Source: Sphaerolaimus hirsutus (taxonomy: Eukaryota > Nematoda > Chromadorea > Monhysterida > Sphaerolaimidae). Taken from it: a stretch of DNA of 64,000 bases. The DNA lies in assembly GCA_964036195.1 (NCBI GenBank), contig OZ038455.1, positions 8,573,855-8,637,854 of the forward strand, read 5' to 3'. Positions 1-11,165 of this stretch are shown piece after piece (the stretch's first letter is position 1; the number at the start of each line of letters is the position of its first letter). Both the position numbers and the translations under genes were made by a program. The notes under the pieces are model-generated. The model was not told the DNA's origin. It searched no databases and saw only the letters and a program-made list of their open reading frames with translations.

Positions 1-2945
1 TGTTTTTTAATTCTGTCGGAGGGCCGTGTCGAGCCCACATCGTGCCAGATCACGTCACTGCACGTTGTTTTTTGCACGGACAAACTTATTTTGACCGCTT
101 TTAGGAATGCCCTATCTATGGCCTCTAATTGAGGTTTCCTTATTCCCGTTACCTCCAATCCGTAGCTAACGGCGCTTTCAATGTACTGCTTCCAAACGAA
201 ATCCACGCACCAAAATTTTGCGTCTGTCAATTGGGTGGATTTTAAAGCTAAAGCAGCCAATCTTTCTGCTTTTGCAACCGATTGTTTCCGGTGCTCTTCG
301 AATGTGTCTAGGGCACTCGAGATAGTGACACCAAGATATTTTATGGTGTTTGTTTCAGAAATATACATGTCTTCTCTTTTGTTGGTTTTTCCCAAGCGCC
401 ACTTTTTGGCAGCTATTGCTTTTTGTCCCCATCTAAGCACGTAACTTTTTGTCGCATTGATCGCGACATCCCAATTCCAACTCCATTTTGTGAATATGTC
501 TAATATTCTCTGTAAATCTGCTTCCGTGTTGCTAAGGAAGCAGATGTCATCAGCAAAAAATAGTGCTGGCACTTTATGCACCCCAAATCGGGCCCCTACA
601 TCAGCCGCCTCTAAATGTAGGCGCAGATCGGCCAGGTAAATTATGAAGCCGGTGGGCAACCAGCAGCAACCCTGCCGCAACCCAATCGGGTAGTCCAATT
701 TATTGCTTTCATAATCGCCAAATGTCATTACGCATTTTTGTTTGTCATACGTATTTGCTATTGCTTGGACAAATTTCGAAGGGAAACCAAAGTGGCCCAT
801 TTTTGCCCACAGTTTTTTCCTGTTTACCCTGTCAAACGCCTTGACAGCATCCACAAAGCATGTTATCAGCTTCCCCTTGGATTTGTCGGCATGGCGTTTG
901 CATGCTTGCATGACAACCAGGTTGTCCAATGTCCGGCGTTTGCCGCGGAAACCCCCTTGGATATCGCCAAACCCATTGTGCTTTTCAAACGCCGCCAGCG
1001 TGCGTTTGTTGAGAATTGACATGTACAATTTCACGATATTGCAGCCAATCCCCAATGTGCGATAGTTGCGCACATCCATGGTACTCCCCTTCTTGTGTAG
1101 AAGCACCATTTTACAAACTTTTTTGTCGGTTTCGATCTGGCCACCATTCAGCCATTCGTTAAAAATTCTCGCCATGGCGCACATGCGACTCGCGTCTAGA
1201 ATTTTCAAAACTTCATGTGAAATTGCTGTTGTGCCAGCAGATTTGTTATTTTTGAACCGTTTTAATTCCGTCCGTATTTCGGTTTCGGTGATTGGCTCTA
1301 ATAATTCCCGTTTTGTATTGTTTGATACAATATCTGCGCCAAACCATGTGCGCGCGTCCATTGTGACCGCGCCCGGGTTTGGGGACATGACAATGTCCCA
1401 TGCACTTTCTAATTCGCGCTTGATTTCATTTTCAGAGCAAATCAACCCGTGTTCATTTTCGAGTGCAAACCTTCGTTGTGAGGTGTCCTTCATACCATGC
1501 ATGTGATGGTATAATCTCTTCACAGCTGTGCTGCAATTTTGACGAAGAGTTGTGATGAAATTAAGTTCTTTTTCATCAAACTTGGCTGCCCTATACTTGC
1601 GTAAGTGCAAGCGGCACAATTGCAAATTTAAAATTGCATTTTTGTCACCAGGATTTTTTTTCACGTGGTGACGTCCCTTATTTACTTTTTGGGTTAATTT
1701 CAATTCGTATGCATCGAATTTTTCCTGCCCCTTACGTCGGGACCAGCCCTTCGAGGATCGAATTCTATTCACTCCAGAATGAATGGAGTCGATGAGATCA
1801 GTGTGACAGGTCTGTGCCGACACTGGATTATTATTGAAAACTTCAGACAACGCCATTAAGTCTTGTGTTTTTCGCACCGTACTTTGGCGCGCCGGTTGGT
1901 CTGTTTTTGTCAGTCCCTCCGGCCAATTAATTGTCACGCACAAAGCGTGATGGTCACTGGATAACGGACTCGATTCTGAGTTGTCAACGTGACCACTTTC
2001 GAACGTTGATTTCCAACTGTCGAGAAATGCGAGATCTATTATAGATCTACAATTGCTTCTGGTAAACGTCCACAAGCCTTTCATGCGTTGATTCAAAAGT
2101 GTGAGCGATGCATGTTTTAGCCAATCAATAATCAGTCTGCCGTTTACATTTACGGCAGAGCTGTTGCCTCGGATGCCCCATTTTCCAGCACCGATATGGC
2201 CATTGAAATCACCCACAATCAATGATTCAATTTTTTTTGTTCTGTGTTTTGCCAGAACATCGGAAATAGATGTTAAGATCGATCTATTCAGTTCCACCGT
2301 CGCTGCCGAGCGACATGCCTTGCCATTATTTTCCAAATAAACTAATGAGACCGCGAAACGGCCCAATTTTCCTTTCAGATGGACGGTCATGATGTGGTCG
2401 TCATGGCGTGGGGGGGAAACGTATTCGCCCCTCCAACTTTTTCGGACATAAATTAACAGTCCCCCAGTTTTTTTGACATCCGATTTCACGCGGAGAAATC
2501 TATCGTAATTAATCAGCGTCGGGGCATCTACTCCCGAGAGACACTGTGCTTCGCAAAGGCATATAACGTCGAATTTATTTCGATTTGCCAGCTCGCGAAG
2601 CGCGTTAAAATTGCCTCTCATTGCTCGGACATTTTGGTATAAAACGCTAAATTTGTTTTCCACTGTAGACGCAGATCGAGCAACAGCATTTTTCGCTGTC
2701 AATTTACAGGCCACTGTGGCACCTGTAATCATTGAGGAAATTGAGATCGATGAAAATGTGGATCCTTCGCCAGATCCTAATGTAGGTGTCATTGCGTTGA
2801 CACCTTTGGCAAACGTGAGGACAGTTGTCAGCAAAACTATCGAAAAATTCAACAGTTTTACTTTGCCCTTTAAATTCGTCACAGTTTTAATTACCCAAAA
2901 GACGTTAAATCCAATCAACGCGTCAAAAGTAATTGAACAAAACAT
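1..2945 (-). CDS. Non-LTR retrotransposon endonuclease/reverse transcriptase, unbroken, 3' end beyond the window
   Basis: Read on the minus strand, one frame stays open from an ATG at 2945 to the window edge (981 codons, no stop). An in-frame stop lies about 50 bases upstream. An APE-type endonuclease comes first, with GDFN near residues 245-248 and SDHHAL near 330-335. The reverse transcriptase follows, with KGST.DVRNYR, QGGFRGKRRTLDN, CFVDAVKAFDRVN, LRQGC and the catalytic FADD near 797-800, then YLGV in the thumb region. Elements of this type nick the target with the endonuclease and copy their RNA at the nick. No ORF1 is visible upstream. The first ~60 residues are weakly hydrophobic and unlike the family core. 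The lack of any stop or frameshift suggests a young, possibly active copy. I cannot assign the clade. Confidence 0.9.
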   Translation of the reverse strand, partial: MFCSITFDALIGFNVFWVIKTVTNLKGKVKLLNFSIVLLTTVLTFAKGVNAMTPTLGSGEGSTFSSISISSMITGATVACKLTAKNAVARSASTVENKFSVLYQNVRAMRGNFNALRELANRNKFDVICLCEAQCLSGVDAPTLINYDRFLRVKSDVKKTGGLLIYVRKSWRGEYVSPPRHDDHIMTVHLKGKLGRFAVSLVYLENNGKACRSAATVELNRSILTSISDVLAKHRTKKIESLIVGDFNGHIGAGKWGIRGNSSAVNVNGRLIIDWLKHASLTLLNQRMKGLWTFTRSNCRSIIDLAFLDSWKSTFESGHVDNSESSPLSSDHHALCVTINWPEGLTKTDQPARQSTVRKTQDLMALSEVFNNNPVSAQTCHTDLIDSIHSGVNRIRSSKGWSRRKGQEKFDAYELKLTQKVNKGRHHVKKNPGDKNAILNLQLCRLHLRKYRAAKFDEKELNFITTLRQNCSTAVKRLYHHMHGMKDTSQRRFALENEHGLICSENEIKRELESAWDIVMSPNPGAVTMDARTWFGADIVSNNTKRELLEPITETEIRTELKRFKNNKSAGTTAISHEVLKILDASRMCAMARIFNEWLNGGQIETDKKVCKMVLLHKKGSTMDVRNYRTLGIGCNIVKLYMSILNKRTLAAFEKHNGFGDIQGGFRGKRRTLDNLVVMQACKRHADKSKGKLITCFVDAVKAFDRVNRKKLWAKMGHFGFPSKFVQAIANTYDKQKCVMTFGDYESNKLDYPIGLRQGCCWLPTGFIIYLADLRLHLEAADVGARFGVHKVPALFFADDICFLSNTEADLQRILDIFTKWSWNWDVAINATKSYVLRWGQKAIAAKKWRLGKTNKREDMYISETNTIKYLGVTISSALDTFEEHRKQSVAKAERLAALALKSTQLTDAKFWCVDFVWKQYIESAVSYGLEVTGIRKPQLEAIDRAFLKAVKISLSVQKTTCSDVIWHDVGSTRPSDRIKK

Positions 2946-3010
2946 AGCACCGTGAATACACGTCCTGAATGCCGTTCTATTGGCGGTGCCGTTCTATTAG
3001 AAGAAATACT
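2946..3010. other. Sequence at the 5' side of the non-LTR element
   Basis: A short direct repeat containing ccgttctatt occurs twice within 30 bases (about 2973-3000), just upstream of the retrotransposon ORF. Related ccaatagaa/gaacggc motifs recur at 37140-37250. This may be the element's 5' untranslated end or an older repeat into which it inserted. Confidence 0.3.
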
Positions 3011-3160
3011 GTATTTGGAGTCAGTCCTTCTATTTAAAAATGTTTACTATTTTTGTCGAAATGTCACGACGTCACGGCGTCTCACCGTTGAGCTAGGGAT
3101 GACGCGATGTGGCGGTGTGGGGCAGTCGTTACACTTATGATTGTGAAATGTTGTGTGAGC

Positions 3161-3924
3161 CAGAGTTGTTAAAATACCGGTATTTTTGGAAAGTGTAAGT
3201 GTAAGCGTAAATACACTTTCCAAATTTTGAGTATGGATACCAAAAGTGTGAGGTATTTTTAAAATACCTAGGAAAGTGTAAAAAAGTAAAAGTGAAAAAA
3301 AAAATTTTTTGACACCTCTCACTGTTGAGCATTAAAAACACCACTGTTTTCACCTTTAGATCAATTTATTTGTCATTTTCATGCATTATTTCACATTTTA
3401 CTGCCTTTTATGAAACATTTCAGACTGTAACAAATACTGTAGTGGTATGAAGTTCCCTAATAATGGCACTGTTTCAGTGTTGATATTTTACTGATAAGCA
3501 ATGTGATACACACTGTTTAAATGCAAGAATGGACATGCAGCAAATGTCAATGCAAAAGCCAGTTGGTGAATTTCCATTGATCTTGTCCTTTTTACAAAAG
3601 TATGATGAAACTGTAGAATACCATGAGTAGTGATCAACGGTTGGAGATCGAAGGATAGTTTGTACATTTGCCATATTTTCTACATTCAATGCATAACTGC
3701 ATGTGTGCACTGTGCAGTTATTTTTTGTACATGACCCAATTTACGCTTTCTCAAAAGAATAAAACAGGGCCATCTGAAAGAAAAAAAAATACACATTCTG
3801 TACCCGGGTATTTTGCCCAGGAAAGTGTATGGGTATTTTATGAACGTGTAAGTGTAAGTGTAAATATAAATACCCATTTACCCGGGTATTTCGGGTAAGT
3901 GTAAATACACTTTCACAACTCTGG
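3161..3924. repeat. Family B interspersed repeat (aagtgtaa-rich), relative of family A
   Basis: The segment begins ccagagttgtt and ends acaactctggt, an inverted pair. Near both ends are degenerate runs of gtgtaagtgtaa and aaatacactttcc. The middle (about 3360-3780) looks unrelated and may be unique sequence between two half copies or an internal region. There is no coding potential. Confidence 0.5.
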
Positions 3925-4230
3925 TGTGAGCTCTCAAGTAAATAGTATCGTATTTTTCCCATTATCCATCATTTTATCAGAGTTTTTAGTGCACAAAGTT
4001 TATTTACGTTCACTAAGCATCGTTGGTCAAACAATACTTTACTTGAAAAATACCATACTTGAGTTTTACGTACACGTATGAGTAAAAGTACGTATACGTA
4101 CGAGTTTCATCTGAAAAAGTACCTGCCTGTACTCATTTTTACAATACTTTTTGAAATTTGTTATAAACGTCACCAAACGGGACGTATTAGGACATACAAA
4201 TGGCTATACAAAGTACTCTATGTATAGCAT
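3925..4230. other. AT-rich interval, no feature seen
   Basis: Contains degenerate tacgtatacgta motifs like family A, but no definable ends, gene or exon. Confidence 0.4.
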
Positions 4231-4557
4231 AGTTGTTAAAACGTATTTACTTTTACTCGATAAATACGTATACCTGAGTACAGAGTAAATACGTTTACGT
4301 TTCCTCCGAAAAAAGTTCTGGTACTCGCTTTTACGTATGTTTTTGGAAAGAACTCGAGTACAGAAAACGTATTTTATATCGTCTTATATAGGTTTTTAAA
4401 GGGATAGAAAGGAAAACATGGAGAAAATGAGCTCAAAATATTGGAAACTAGTCGAAAATGGGTATAGAACCAAAAATATAGTCAAGTATAGTGAGTGAAA
4501 AATAAATACTTTACGTTTACGTATACCTTGAAAACAATTCGGTACTTTTAACAACTC
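4231..4557. repeat. Family A MITE-like element
   Basis: Defines family A. The ends are inverted: agttgttaaaac on the left and ttttaacaact on the right. The interior is built almost wholly of degenerate acgtttac/gtaaatacgt/actcgagta units. It is non-coding. Further copies or fragments are at 4764-4927, 15340-15530, 18573-19353, 22178-22236, 30052-31115, 39779-40180, 41577-41860, 52796-53675 and 63710-64000. Confidence 0.65.
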
Positions 4558-4629
4558 TGATGTATAGCTGCGATGAGATTTGACTCCAATAAATACATCA
4601 TGTACATTGTATACCTGATGTATATCATT

Positions 4630-4927
4630 CAAGAGGGGGGAGGGTATTTCGACGGGGGGTATTTTTTCCTCAGCTTCAAAACACCTGGGGGTATTTCGAC
4701 GGGGTTAATCCTGGTATTCCTGGTTAATTCAAGGGGGGGGGGTATTTCGAGGAAATACGGTAGTCACTTTTACATTTTCTAAGAAACTATTTTGCTCATA
4801 TTTACTTATTTACTCATGAGTAAAAGTAGAAAAGAACTATGCCTTTCTGTACTCAGGGGGTGAGTGAAAACAAAATACTTTACATTTATGTACACTTTAA
4901 AAAAAGTTTGATACTTTGAACAACTCT
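4630..4927. repeat. Family C fragment followed by a family A tail
   Basis: 4630-4762 has ggtatttcgacgggg blocks ending gaggaaatacggta, the right end of family C. 4764-4927 continues as family A sequence ending gaacaactctg. This looks like C inserted in A, with the left half of A lost. Confidence 0.5.
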
Positions 4928-5249
4928 GCTTTTCTGGAAGTTCACTCTGCGTTTGCTCGATCGATCTTCGCTGTTGTTGCGAATATTGGAGGTAATAGTA
5001 GGTTGTCTCGGCATAACCCGACAGACAAATCATATATTTACCTAATACCTACCTATTTTTATTTATATGCATTTAGTTTGTTTGCCATTCAAATGATAAG
5101 TGAATCGTTTTGCCAACTTTGCCATTTCAATTTACAACCTAGGTAATCTAGGAGTAGTCAAAGGGGGCTGGGAGCAAGGACGTATCTAGGGGCAGGGATG
5201 TCATATTTACGAATATTTAGTCACAATAATAACACCAGTCACGAAACTT

Positions 5250-5310
5250 TTAAATGTCATGTGTCATGTAAAAGGCCCTGCAAAGTGTCATGTGTATCCA
5301 AATCTATCTA
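5250..5310. repeat. Family D fragment
   Basis: Contains tgtcatgtgtcatgtaaaag and ccctgcaaagtgtcatgtg, typical of the interior of family D. It is cut by the family C copy that starts at 5311. Confidence 0.5.
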
Positions 5311-5385
5311 CCGTATTTCCTCGAAATACCCCCCGGGGGGTGATTGTTTCATAGTGGTCCCGAGAGGGGGGGGGGGGTATTACGG
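5311..5385. repeat. Family C MITE, minimal copy (75 bp)
   Basis: Defines family C. The ends read ccgtatttcctcgaaatacc on the left and ggtattacgg on the right, flanked by TA on both sides. Inside are C-runs on the left and G-runs on the right, so the element is a short inverted repeat. Longer copies carry alternating cccccc and tcgaaata/tcgaataa blocks plus a unique middle. The TA target and lack of coding capacity suggest a Tc1/mariner-type MITE, but no transposase source is seen. Confidence 0.65.
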
Positions 5386-5524
5386 TAAATAAAATATTAT
5401 CATATACAAATCTTATGTTTTCTTATCCTAATATTATTCTTTGCATGCAAAAGTTTTGAAAAGTATTTATATTTAAAAAGTCGGTATTTAAAATCAAATT
5501 TTGAACTTGACCCATTGCAACCAC

Positions 5525-5706
5525 GCACACTAGTCAACAATCAAAACTCAGGAAACTCATACATTTGTTTTAAACGCATTTGAATTTACCACAGTGGATT
5601 CTTTTTGATCGCCGTCAACAGTAGTTGACAGATTCCTTATTGTGGTCAACTACACTGTGCATAACAGATTTAAGAGTTTCCCAAATTTCGTTTGTATACT
5701 AGTAGG
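5525..5706. repeat. Family L-like imperfect palindrome
   Basis: cacactagtcaac on the left pairs loosely with a tactagtag end on the right. In between, gtcaacagtagttgac forms an internal palindrome. Other members are at 16736-16894 and 27311-27520. Confidence 0.4.
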
Positions 5707-5773
5707 CGCAGCGCCATTGAGTCCACGGTCGAAATTTGACAAAAATTCAAGTCGAGTCAGGCAACGTCACAGC

Positions 5774-5913
5774 TAGTGATTGAATGGGCCCAAGGCGCTG
5801 GCGCCCTTTAATGGGACTAAAAGGCTACAGCGCCATGGCGCTTGGCGCCCTTTTCTCTGGCGCCATTACGCCATGGCGCCTGGCGTCATTTTTCCTGGCG
5901 CTTTCCATCACTA
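5774..5913. mobile_element. Family E hAT-like MITE, 140 bp, with 8-bp target duplication
   Basis: The left end is tagtgattgaatggg and the right end is tttccatcacta. The flanking 8-mers are gtcacagc and gtcactgc (7 of 8 match). The interior is almost entirely ggcgcc-type units. The ends and 8-bp duplication fit the hAT superfamily; the element has no coding capacity. Confidence 0.75.
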
Positions 5914-6300
5914 GTCACTGCACTGCTATTACTCGGTTCAATTGAGTCGAGTCGAGTTTTTTGTGGCGCCCATTTTCTCCCTCGAGTCGAGTCGATTCCG
6001 AGCCGTACCCATATCTCTAGCTGTAGTTAGCCTCTCGAGAACAACTTCGATTGTAAGCATTTTTGTATTCTCCCCGTTCTTTGGGTCTGGGTTTGTGTGG
6101 GCAGACCAATTAAACGGGCGCTAAGGGCGGCTGGGTTTGAAACACGTCAATGTCCGGATTTAGTTTCCCAGCTGCGTCGCTGACCATCTCCCATGTGCGC
6201 TGTGATTTACTATGGCAGCAAAAGGTTGCTTTGCGTCTTTGCTATTTGTGGCGGCAATTAGTTCCTTTGGGCACACCCACTGAATTGGCGATGGCCAATA

Positions 6301-6465
6301 GGCAAGCGAGTTTGTCACACTTTACAAGCGGGTTTGTAGCACTTAACAAGCAAGTTTGTCACACTTTACAAGCGAGTTTGTCACACTTTACAAGCGGGTT
6401 TGTAGCACTTAACAAGCAAGTTTGTCACACTTTACAAGCGAGTCTGTCGCATTTTACAAGGACCG
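6301..6465. repeat. Tandem repeat, about 25 and 65 bp periods
   Basis: The motif caagcgagtttgtcacactt recurs in slightly changed forms (gcgggtttgtagcactta, gcaagtttgtcacacttt). A ~65 bp higher-order unit appears twice. Confidence 0.7.
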
Positions 6466-6541
6466 TGATTGTTGCAATTGACCTGTGTTTCGTCCTTTCA
6501 AACACAATCAAATACGGCCAAAAATCATGCCACATCCAGTG

Positions 6542-6824
6542 CCAGTTCCGCAAATTGAGAAGTGAGAAGTAAAATGGCAAATGTGAGGTGAATTGAGAAG
6601 AAAATTGGCAATAGCGAAGTGAAATGGCATGTAAATAGGTAAGCAAAAGCGAAGTGAAATGGCATGTAAATAGGTAAGCAATAGCGAAGTAAAAAAATAA
6701 AAATTAAGAGTACCTAACTTCCCTTCGCTTTTGCCAATTTCCTTCTCAATTTACTTCTCAATTCACTTCTCATTTCACTTCGCATTTGCCATTTTACTTC
6801 TCACTTCTCAAATCGCGGAACTGG
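6542..6824. repeat. Family R inverted-repeat element
   Basis: The left end ccagttccgcaaattgagaa is the reverse complement of the right end near ctcaaatcgcggaactgg. Both arms hold degenerate gaagtgaaatggcaa units. Two ~45 bp direct copies containing ggcatgtaaataggtaagca lie in the middle. It is non-coding. Confidence 0.65.
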
Positions 6825-8249
6825 ACCCTGATCTAAACAGAAAAGCAAGCTCCATTCACACAGCTAATTAATTATCTGAGATAACCCTCTCTCTGAGCAT
6901 CATCTGGGCATTGCCCTCACTTGGCAATTGCACAGGTTATCAAATGACACCAACATCTTTAAGTGCGATATCCAGGTTTTTCTTCTACTACGGGGTGATT
7001 CCCTTGGTCATGTCTTCGAAAATAACAATGAGAAAAGTAGTTGAAAAACTGTTACCTACTTCTCATCTGCAAATGTTACAAGTCCCCATCTATTTATATG
7101 GTATGTGTTATAAACGATTACGATAACAGCTGAACATCTTTAAATCGGTACACAAGTAAATATTTGCTTAATCCTTTGTTTTGCGAAAGTGAGTTCTCAA
7201 AGTATCGTGTCTATGAACTTTTACGTATTTTCATAAGCATATACCTTATTTATATATTTTTATATATTTTATAACATTATTAGTGTTTTTTCGGTGGGTT
7301 TTTCCACCTGTAAATATAGTCGGCAGACATGATATTACACAGGTTTGGTTTACTTATGTTTCGCTTCGCTGAGCGTCAATGAAATTCAACATCTTACTGA
7401 ACAGCGAAGTGCGATACATCTTAAATACGGTAGAAAAACGGTGCACAGTGGGTCGTAAATATGTCAATATGTATAGTCGACAGACATCATTCTACAAAAT
7501 TGGAAAGTTATATTTTGTTCTTGTAGAGCGAACGAGAAAGGAATTTAGTAAAAAAGAAAATATAAAGATAGTAAGAAGGAAAATAAAAATGTGCTGTTCT
7601 TTACGCACTCGTTTACTCAAATTTTTGTGCCGATAGGTGCTGCAAATTTTTGATTATACGTTTACCTACGTTTAATCTAATTCATATTTAGAAAAGTTAC
7701 ACGCTATCGATTCATTTTGACGAAAACTTGTTACGTTCAAAATTTTGAATTCAGAAAACGTTCCCGCTTTGTATTTATTCAGATCCAGACGACGCTTGGA
7801 TGGCATCATGCCAAAAAACTCAACTACACTTTGACGGGGATTTGAATTGTGCGGGCACAATTGAATAGTTTCATTCCGTATATGCGTAAGCACGAGTCAC
7901 CAAAACAGAGTTCTACGGGTAGGATACAGCGTGCATGATATGACATCATGCAACTCATTGTATAGTATCATGTCTGCCGAGTTATACAATACTGGTGCAC
8001 CGTGCACTTCCCTCTGAAACAATGAATAGTGTAAATGACTTAAAAGGGTTAAATTCGATTTCAAATGGTCAATATCATATCTATGCTTCATCAATATTTT
8101 GCATATTTCGAATGTTTTCTGCTGTTTATCCGCACCAGAACACTGAAAATTCTGACGAAAACTGCCTTGCTCGAATAAGCCCGCCGAAAAAATCGCCCGT
8201 CAGAAGTCTGGCAAAAAATAACCCCTGTTAAAGAACATTCCGTGTTAAG
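6825..8249. other. Long interval without a supported gene
   Basis: Contains scattered gtcggcagaca / gtcgacagacat motifs (about 7319 and 7477, and inverted at 7969) that resemble the ends of family F, so remnants of that family are likely. The open frames have no recognisable domain or splice context. Confidence 0.4.
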
Positions 8250-9506
8250 AACCAGCCTTGTAAAGTGTAAAGTCAAGTGTCAAACGTCATGCCAAATGTC
8301 AAACAAATCTGTCAATTGTCATGCAAACTGTGTAAATTCTTGTAATAAAATACCGTATTTATTTTAACAGAAGAGCGCCATTCCATTTTTTTTCGTAAAC
8401 TTTTTACCGCCGTTCAGTTGGAGGTACAGTTCTATTGGAGGCTGCCGTTATGTTAGATGAAGTATTATACGGTAATTTCTAATTTATTGATTGGCACTTT
8501 ACATGACATTTAACACTTGCCTTTACACTTTACAAGGCTTAGGACTAGTGATGTTAAAGGCACCGGGAAAAATGGCACCGCACCGCACCGACACCTTTGC
8601 CAACGCATGCAAAGGGCACCTGGCACCCTGGGGCACCGGACAGAAAATGGCACCGCACCGCACCGGCACCGGTGCCTTTTGGAAAAAATGGCACTGGCAC
8701 CGAAGGGCACCGAAGGGCACCGACGGGTTGCCGGTGCTAGCACCGAAAGGCACCGCACCGGGCTGGAAATTCTGAAGTAAATATCGGGCAGTTTCTCAGT
8801 GGTCTCACCTTTGGAAGTGCATATTTCCATGAATTTTCAACCGATTTTGATGGTTGAGCACTTAAAACGATCAGAATGATGTGGCAATCACTTTTATGAA
8901 GCAATTACAATGATTACAAATGAAAGAAAAAAATATTTAATTCACTGCAATGTCCATTGCCACTTTTGTCTACTGATCGGAGTCGTTGCTGTACAGAGAA
9001 TGGAATCTCTGTCGTAAACTGACAACAAATTTTGAACAAACAAGTAAGATAAATATAAAATATAAAAATGATTCAAAATTCAACAAAATTTTAGATTCGC
9101 TCATCAGATCACGTATCGGGTATAATGGATTTCACAGTAGGTATATTTATTTGATGGGAGGTTTACAAAATAGGCAAAAACGGTTGGGTAAATATATTGC
9201 TGTTTTTTTAAATATGAATAAGCACATACTATGGACAAAATTGCACAGCCATGAAGCCTTGGCCGGTGCCTTTCCCGGTGCTTTTTACTTTGGCCCTGGT
9301 GCTAGCACCTTTGGCACCGGCAAAAAAATGGCACCGCACCACACCGGCACAGGTGCTATTCTGAAAAAATGGCACCGGCACCGGCATGGCACCCCTGAAG
9401 ATTGCAATGGCACCGCACCAGCACCGGTGTTGGTGCCCTTCGGTGCCCAGCACCGGGGCACCGGTGCCCCGGTGCCTTTACATCACTACTTAGGACTTCC
9501 CCCAGT
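8250..9506. repeat. Family D element split by a hAT insertion
   Basis: 8250-8545 begins ccttgtaaagtgtaaagtc and ends tttacaaggcttaggac. After the hAT element, one copy of the target and the rest of the D end (ttcccccag) resume at 9489. The D interior carries repeated caagtgtcaaacgtcatgcc-type units. Insertion into the D terminus shows that this hAT copy is younger than this D copy. Confidence 0.65.
8546..9488. mobile_element. Family E' hAT-like non-autonomous element, 943 bp, perfect 8-bp duplication
   Basis: The left end tagtgatgttaaaggcaccg and right end cggtgcctttacatcacta are inverted. The flanks are cttaggac at 8538-8545 and cttaggac at 9489-9496, an exact 8-bp target duplication. Both subterminal regions (about 210 bp each) are arrays of ggcaccg-type units. 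The centre (about 8780-9240) is AT-rich with no transposase-like frame. The ends resemble family E, but ggcaccg replaces ggcgcc. Confidence 0.85.
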
Positions 9507-10511
9507 AACATCTGCTTGATTTGTCTGAAATGCGCTAAAACTAGACTTGCGCCCGTGTGACGAGCATTTTTAGAATGCAGCGATTATTTTTCACGACATA
9601 AACAAGATCATAACTTTGTCTGGACTATTTTTTGACCGGCCGGATGCGTCTAGCCGACAGACGATGATATATTCCGCGGTTTGTGAGCTAAATATTAAGT
9701 GCATAATATTGCCTCCTGAACTTTGGCCAGAGGGATGTGCGAACGAACTTTCGACTATGGCGTTCACACGACTTTGACGTGACGAGTCAGGGCAGTGCAC
9801 TATTCCGCATCTAAACCCATCCTGCATGTTGACCCGGAACACATTAAATTATACCTGGCATGTTGAAAATAGGTAATAAAACACGTGACCTAGTTATTTT
9901 GAAGGTGAAAATCTATAAGAAGTTGGAAAATTAGGGAATTTTTGTTGAAAATTTGGGTAAAATTGCTAAAAAACGCTCCAGATAGCTAGATAGCTAGGCA
10001 ATTTGCGTGTGTGGGGGTGTTCAAGGGAATGTAGCCAAAAAAATTTGCGCCAGGGATAGATAGATAGCTGGGCGGTTTGGGGTGGTGTTACCCAACCCCC
10101 CTTTCTTACCCCTGCAAGCATAATGTGTCTATAATGGGTCTACATGTGGAATGGGCTTTGATGCGGAATAGGCCCTAGCCACGAGTCAGCGGTAAAAAGT
10201 GCAAAGTTCCTTGATAAAAAAAAACTTTGGCGAAAAAATGATCGACGACGTTTATTTCTAAAGGATTTTTTTACATAGCAAAGGTCATTGTCGGTACAAA
10301 TAGGATTCGCGGACAAGACCGATTTGCAACGACTATGAAAAATTACGACAAATTTCGAGAAATCACGAATTGGAATCATGACTTTCATAATTAAAATGGC
10401 TAGACACCTTACATTATGTTCCCATTTTTGTCATAAACGCTGTCAAAACACGTGTCAAATCTTGCATTTCCGTCACAAAAACGTAGTTTTGTCGTCACAG
10501 AAAATCCGTCA
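9507..10511. other. Interval without a supported gene
   Basis: 10000-10140 holds a gatagatagatagctgggcg segment whose reverse complement recurs at 12480-12530. A gccgacagacgatgatat motif near 9652 resembles a family F end. No exon was found. Confidence 0.35.
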
Positions 10512-10915
10512 AGCGGCGTTTACACTGCATTTTGTGCCGACAAAAAAAATGGACAAAGAGTTTCATAATTCCACAATAAAGTTCCATATCTGCAAGAAAA
10601 GCAGTGAAGTATACTCACTAGTTGAGTGTACACACACATGCCAATTTGCAGATAATTTGGGCATGTCGTTCAAGACTTAAAAACAAATTACACTTGTCGG
10701 TTCGGTTTCCGTTTTGAAACCGAACTGACAACGGTAATTTGCTTTCAAGTCTTGAACGACAGGCCCAAATTATCTGCAAATTGGCATGTGTGTACACTTG
10801 ACTAGTGAGTATACTTCAGCGCATTTCCTTGCAGATATGGAACTTTATTCCAGAATTATGGAACTTTTTCATTCGTTTCTTTTTGTCGGCACACGAAACC
10901 GTGTAAACGCCGCTT
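10512..10915. repeat. Family J palindromic element
   Basis: The left end agcggcgtttacactg mirrors the right end gtgtaaacgccgct. The arms pair through most of their length (for example, gccaatttgcagataattt appears on both strands), with a centre near 10713 (ggtttccgttttgaaacc). The right arm carries a shorter, diverged segment. It is non-coding. Confidence 0.7.
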
Positions 10916-11165
10916 TACACCTTTAAATATTTGCAATACAAAAATTTTCTGTACCGTGCATTGTACAGAACGGCTTTTTGGAAGTTGTGTTAAACGTACT
11001 CTGTCAAGAGGGTACCCAAGGTAAAATGCTTGCTCCACAAAACAAACGGAACTAGGAACAGAAGACCTTCATGTCAAACAGTCGGCCCAGCGAAACATTC
11101 TTCCTAATTTCAAATTTCCTCTGAAGCGTCCCTTTAAATGTTTAAAATGCTTACATTTAGTTATA

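Noticed and set aside
181-2955. Plus-strand frames of 60-146 codons
   Set aside because: They lie opposite the unbroken reverse transcriptase/endonuclease frame and have no domain of their own.
6301-6465. Tandem repeat considered as a CRISPR array
   Set aside because: The spacers are themselves repeat variants and the genome is animal; it is an ordinary tandem repeat.
8510-8830. Cys/Pro-rich frames on both strands at the ggcaccg array
   Set aside because: They arise from the hexamer-like repeat of family E'; periodic composition, no gene context.
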